A stretch of DNA of 6,186 bases from an uncultured Prevotellaceae bacterium. Its GTDB lineage: Bacteria > Bacteroidota > Bacteroidia > Bacteroidales > Muribaculaceae. A program made the translations under genes and the position numbers. The stretch spans positions 1 to 6,186 of the forward strand of contig CALAVD010000095.1 in assembly GCA_937892085.1 (NCBI GenBank), in the 5' to 3' direction. Positions 4,895 through 6,186 of the stretch are shown in pieces; the stretch's first letter is position 1, and the number at the start of each line of letters is the position of its first letter. The notes below the pieces were generated by a model. That model was not told the DNA's origin. It worked only from the letters and a program-made list of their open reading frames with translations, and searched no databases.

Positions 4895-5211
4895 TAAACG
4901 ACATCAATAGGCTCAAAGAATTTGTTGCCCACAACAACTTGTGCTTGCTCTATATCCAAGCTCCCGATTGCGGGTTGTGCTCTGTTATGCTCGACAAGAT
5001 AGAGGCTGTGGCACAGCTGTTTGACAAAGTGGCATCAGCACGAGTTGAGCTGCTTGTCGTGCCCGAGATGGCAGGTGAGTTTCTTGTTGCTACAGCACCA
5101 ACTGTTCTGGTCTTTGCTCACGGCAAGGAAGTGCACCGTCAAGGCACCTTCATCGATTTGTTTGAACTTGAACGTGTCTTGACTAAATGGAATGAAGTCA
5201 CTATTGATTAG
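4885..5211 (+). CDS. Thioredoxin-like fold protein with CGLC site
   Basis: This 108-residue thioredoxin-superfamily protein shows strand-helix LCLLYIQAPDCGLCSVMLDKIEAV. The redox-type CxxC is Cys29-Gly-Leu-Cys32. The diagnostic TAPTVLVF has the cis-proline at Pro72, followed by a glycine-containing hairpin (AHGKEVHRQGTF) and a C-terminal helix. There is no signal peptide, so it should be cytoplasmic and act as a thiol-disulfide reductant or exchange protein; the partner is unknown. CGLC differs from the CGPC of canonical TrxA, so it is a side branch. ATG 4885 is preferred; an in-frame GTG at 4861 would start inside the terminator loop. No own promoter is visible, so expression depends on readthrough from flavodoxin. 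Its 3' end overlaps the convergent GH89 gene by 11 bp. Confidence 0.83.
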   Translation: MELINDINRLKEFVAHNNLCLLYIQAPDCGLCSVMLDKIEAVAQLFDKVASARVELLVVPEMAGEFLVATAPTVLVFAHGKEVHRQGTFIDLFELERVLTKWNEVTID

Positions 5212-6186
5212 TCATCCTGATTTTGTTGAATTCCTCTCTGAACATCTCGTTGATGTTTCGGCATGTAGTTAGCACGTTGTTGCCTTTGGTGAACGTGGCG
5301 GCGGTGGAGCCTTGCTTCAGTGGCCAGGTCTCTTGAATCATTGAAATGTCATGTTGCAGCACCGAGTGGTCATAAGCCATATTCTGCTCGCTGGTGGATA
5401 ACAGGTAATTAAAATAGGTGAGCCATCGATTCATGTAGTAGCTGCTCAGTAGCCCTGCCCAGTTGCGGCAGGAGTAGTCGTTGAGGTCTCCTCCCCAAGT
5501 CGTTACCAGTCGTCGGGCGTTCATCTCGTAGTAGTCTTTCACTTCGGGAGCGATGCCGAGGTCGCGAGCTTGCTCAATCCACTTATCCATCGTGCAGAAA
5601 GGGTGCTCAGAGTTGAGGTCATCCATGAAGATGATGATATATGCCATTATCTCAAACCGCTCTCTCATCTTTCCTGTGTCACCATCATGATAGGCTTTGT
5701 CGAGTTCTTTCTTCTCGGCAAGGAACAGGTCGCCGAGCAGTTGACGGCCAATCCAGATGAGGTCGATGGTCATGGCATCGGTGGTCACAGCGTCTTGCTC
5801 CAGCAATCTGTCCCACACATAGAGCAACTGCTCGGGGTTGTAGCGCACCGCGCAGCGGCCGTGAGTCTTGTCGAGCTCGGGATACTGGCAGGGTAGTGGT
5901 CCGCAGAAGGTGGTGGGTCGAATGTTGAGCACGCTGTCATACAGCATCTTCCAAGCCTCACGCACTGGTCCATACTCATGTCCCACATGGCGGTCGGCAA
6001 GTTCGTTGATTACTTGCTCATCTGTTTTTCTGAAATCCCATGCTTTCTCAAAGATGTACTCGTAGGGGAACTGCTGAACATCCAGTCCCTCAAGAGTCGA
6101 GCCTATGCCCTGTATCGAGCCACGTGCCTCTACGAGGGCTTTCTCCAGACGGCCGCCCGCCTCAAGCACATTGCCTTGCATGGCGG
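5201..6186 (-). CDS. Alpha-N-acetylglucosaminidase (GH89), C-terminal part
   Basis: The C-terminal 326-328 residues of a GH89 enzyme (NAGLU family) are visible. The enzyme removes terminal alpha-linked GlcNAc with retention of configuration, for example from mucin glycans or heparan-type chains. In the numbering from the first in-window Met, GIGSTLEGLDVQQFPYEYIF aligns with human NAGLU TGMAPEGISQNEVVYSLM. This places the catalytic nucleophile at Glu31 (human Glu446). Further family landmarks are EAWKMLYDSVLN, AVRYNPEQLLYVWDRLL, KWIEQARDLG, DYYEMNARRLVTTWGGD and SCRNWAGLLSSYYMNRWLTYF, the C-terminal all-helical domain. The frame is open through the window edge, so the Met at 6181 is internal and the N-terminal domain, acid/base residue and secretion signal lie outside. 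The stop is TAG at 5203-5201. Confidence 0.92.
   Translation of the reverse strand, partial: AMQGNVLEAGGRLEKALVEARGSIQGIGSTLEGLDVQQFPYEYIFEKAWDFRKTDEQVINELADRHVGHEYGPVREAWKMLYDSVLNIRPTTFCGPLPCQYPELDKTHGRCAVRYNPEQLLYVWDRLLEQDAVTTDAMTIDLIWIGRQLLGDLFLAEKKELDKAYHDGDTGKMRERFEIMAYIIIFMDDLNSEHPFCTMDKWIEQARDLGIAPEVKDYYEMNARRLVTTWGGDLNDYSCRNWAGLLSSYYMNRWLTYFNYLLSTSEQNMAYDHSVLQHDISMIQETWPLKQGSTAATFTKGNNVLTTCRNINEMFREEFNKIRMTNQ

Noticed and set aside
5570..6065. Frames on both strands inside the GH89 gene
   Set aside because: The GH89 frame has unmistakable family motifs throughout; the others are out-of-frame reads of the same DNA.

Overview
The window looks like a chromosomal (possibly metagenome-assembled) segment from a Bacteroidales bacterium. 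The main reasons are promoter boxes of the Bacteroidetes TAnnTTTG type in front of most transcription units, start codons without Shine-Dalgarno sequences, a UvrA of the variant common in this phylum (first zinc-finger cysteine pair absent), an ECF sigma factor very like those of Bacteroides/Prevotella relatives, and a GH89 glycosidase typical of gut Bacteroidales. Genus cannot be fixed from the sequence alone.

Left end (1-1553): a short plus-strand coding fragment of another gene runs into the middle of a minus-strand uvrA. UvrA homology stops abruptly near base 170, just before the signature motif of its first ATPase domain, so the left edge is a junction (assembly or amplification chimera, or a real rearrangement).

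Membrane cluster (1554-3119): an AT-rich divergent intergenic region is followed by two tandem, paralogous YtxH-family small membrane proteins, a two-helix holin-III/YqjE-like membrane protein and a small basic protein of unknown function. The order resembles the enterobacterial yqjD-yqjE-yqjK group of envelope/stress proteins.

Sigma factor and tRNA (3120-4135): an ECF sigma factor with its own promoter and a start codon lying in a small inverted repeat, an exceptionally clean bidirectional terminator, and a minus-strand tRNA-Cys(GCA) with its own terminator and a textbook promoter.

Right part (4136-6186): a lipoprotein-type flavodoxin and a thioredoxin-like protein on the plus strand, then the C-terminal part of a GH89 alpha-N-acetylglucosaminidase on the minus strand, whose 3' end overlaps that of the thioredoxin-like gene by 11 bp.

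A recurring structural theme is the placement of very short leader reading frames whose ends overlap the next start codon. Two of them read straight through a terminator-like hairpin. I see no CRISPR array, insertion sequence, phage structural gene or obvious defence system. The most unusual items are the left junction and the hairpin/leader-frame arrangements, not a recognisable new system.
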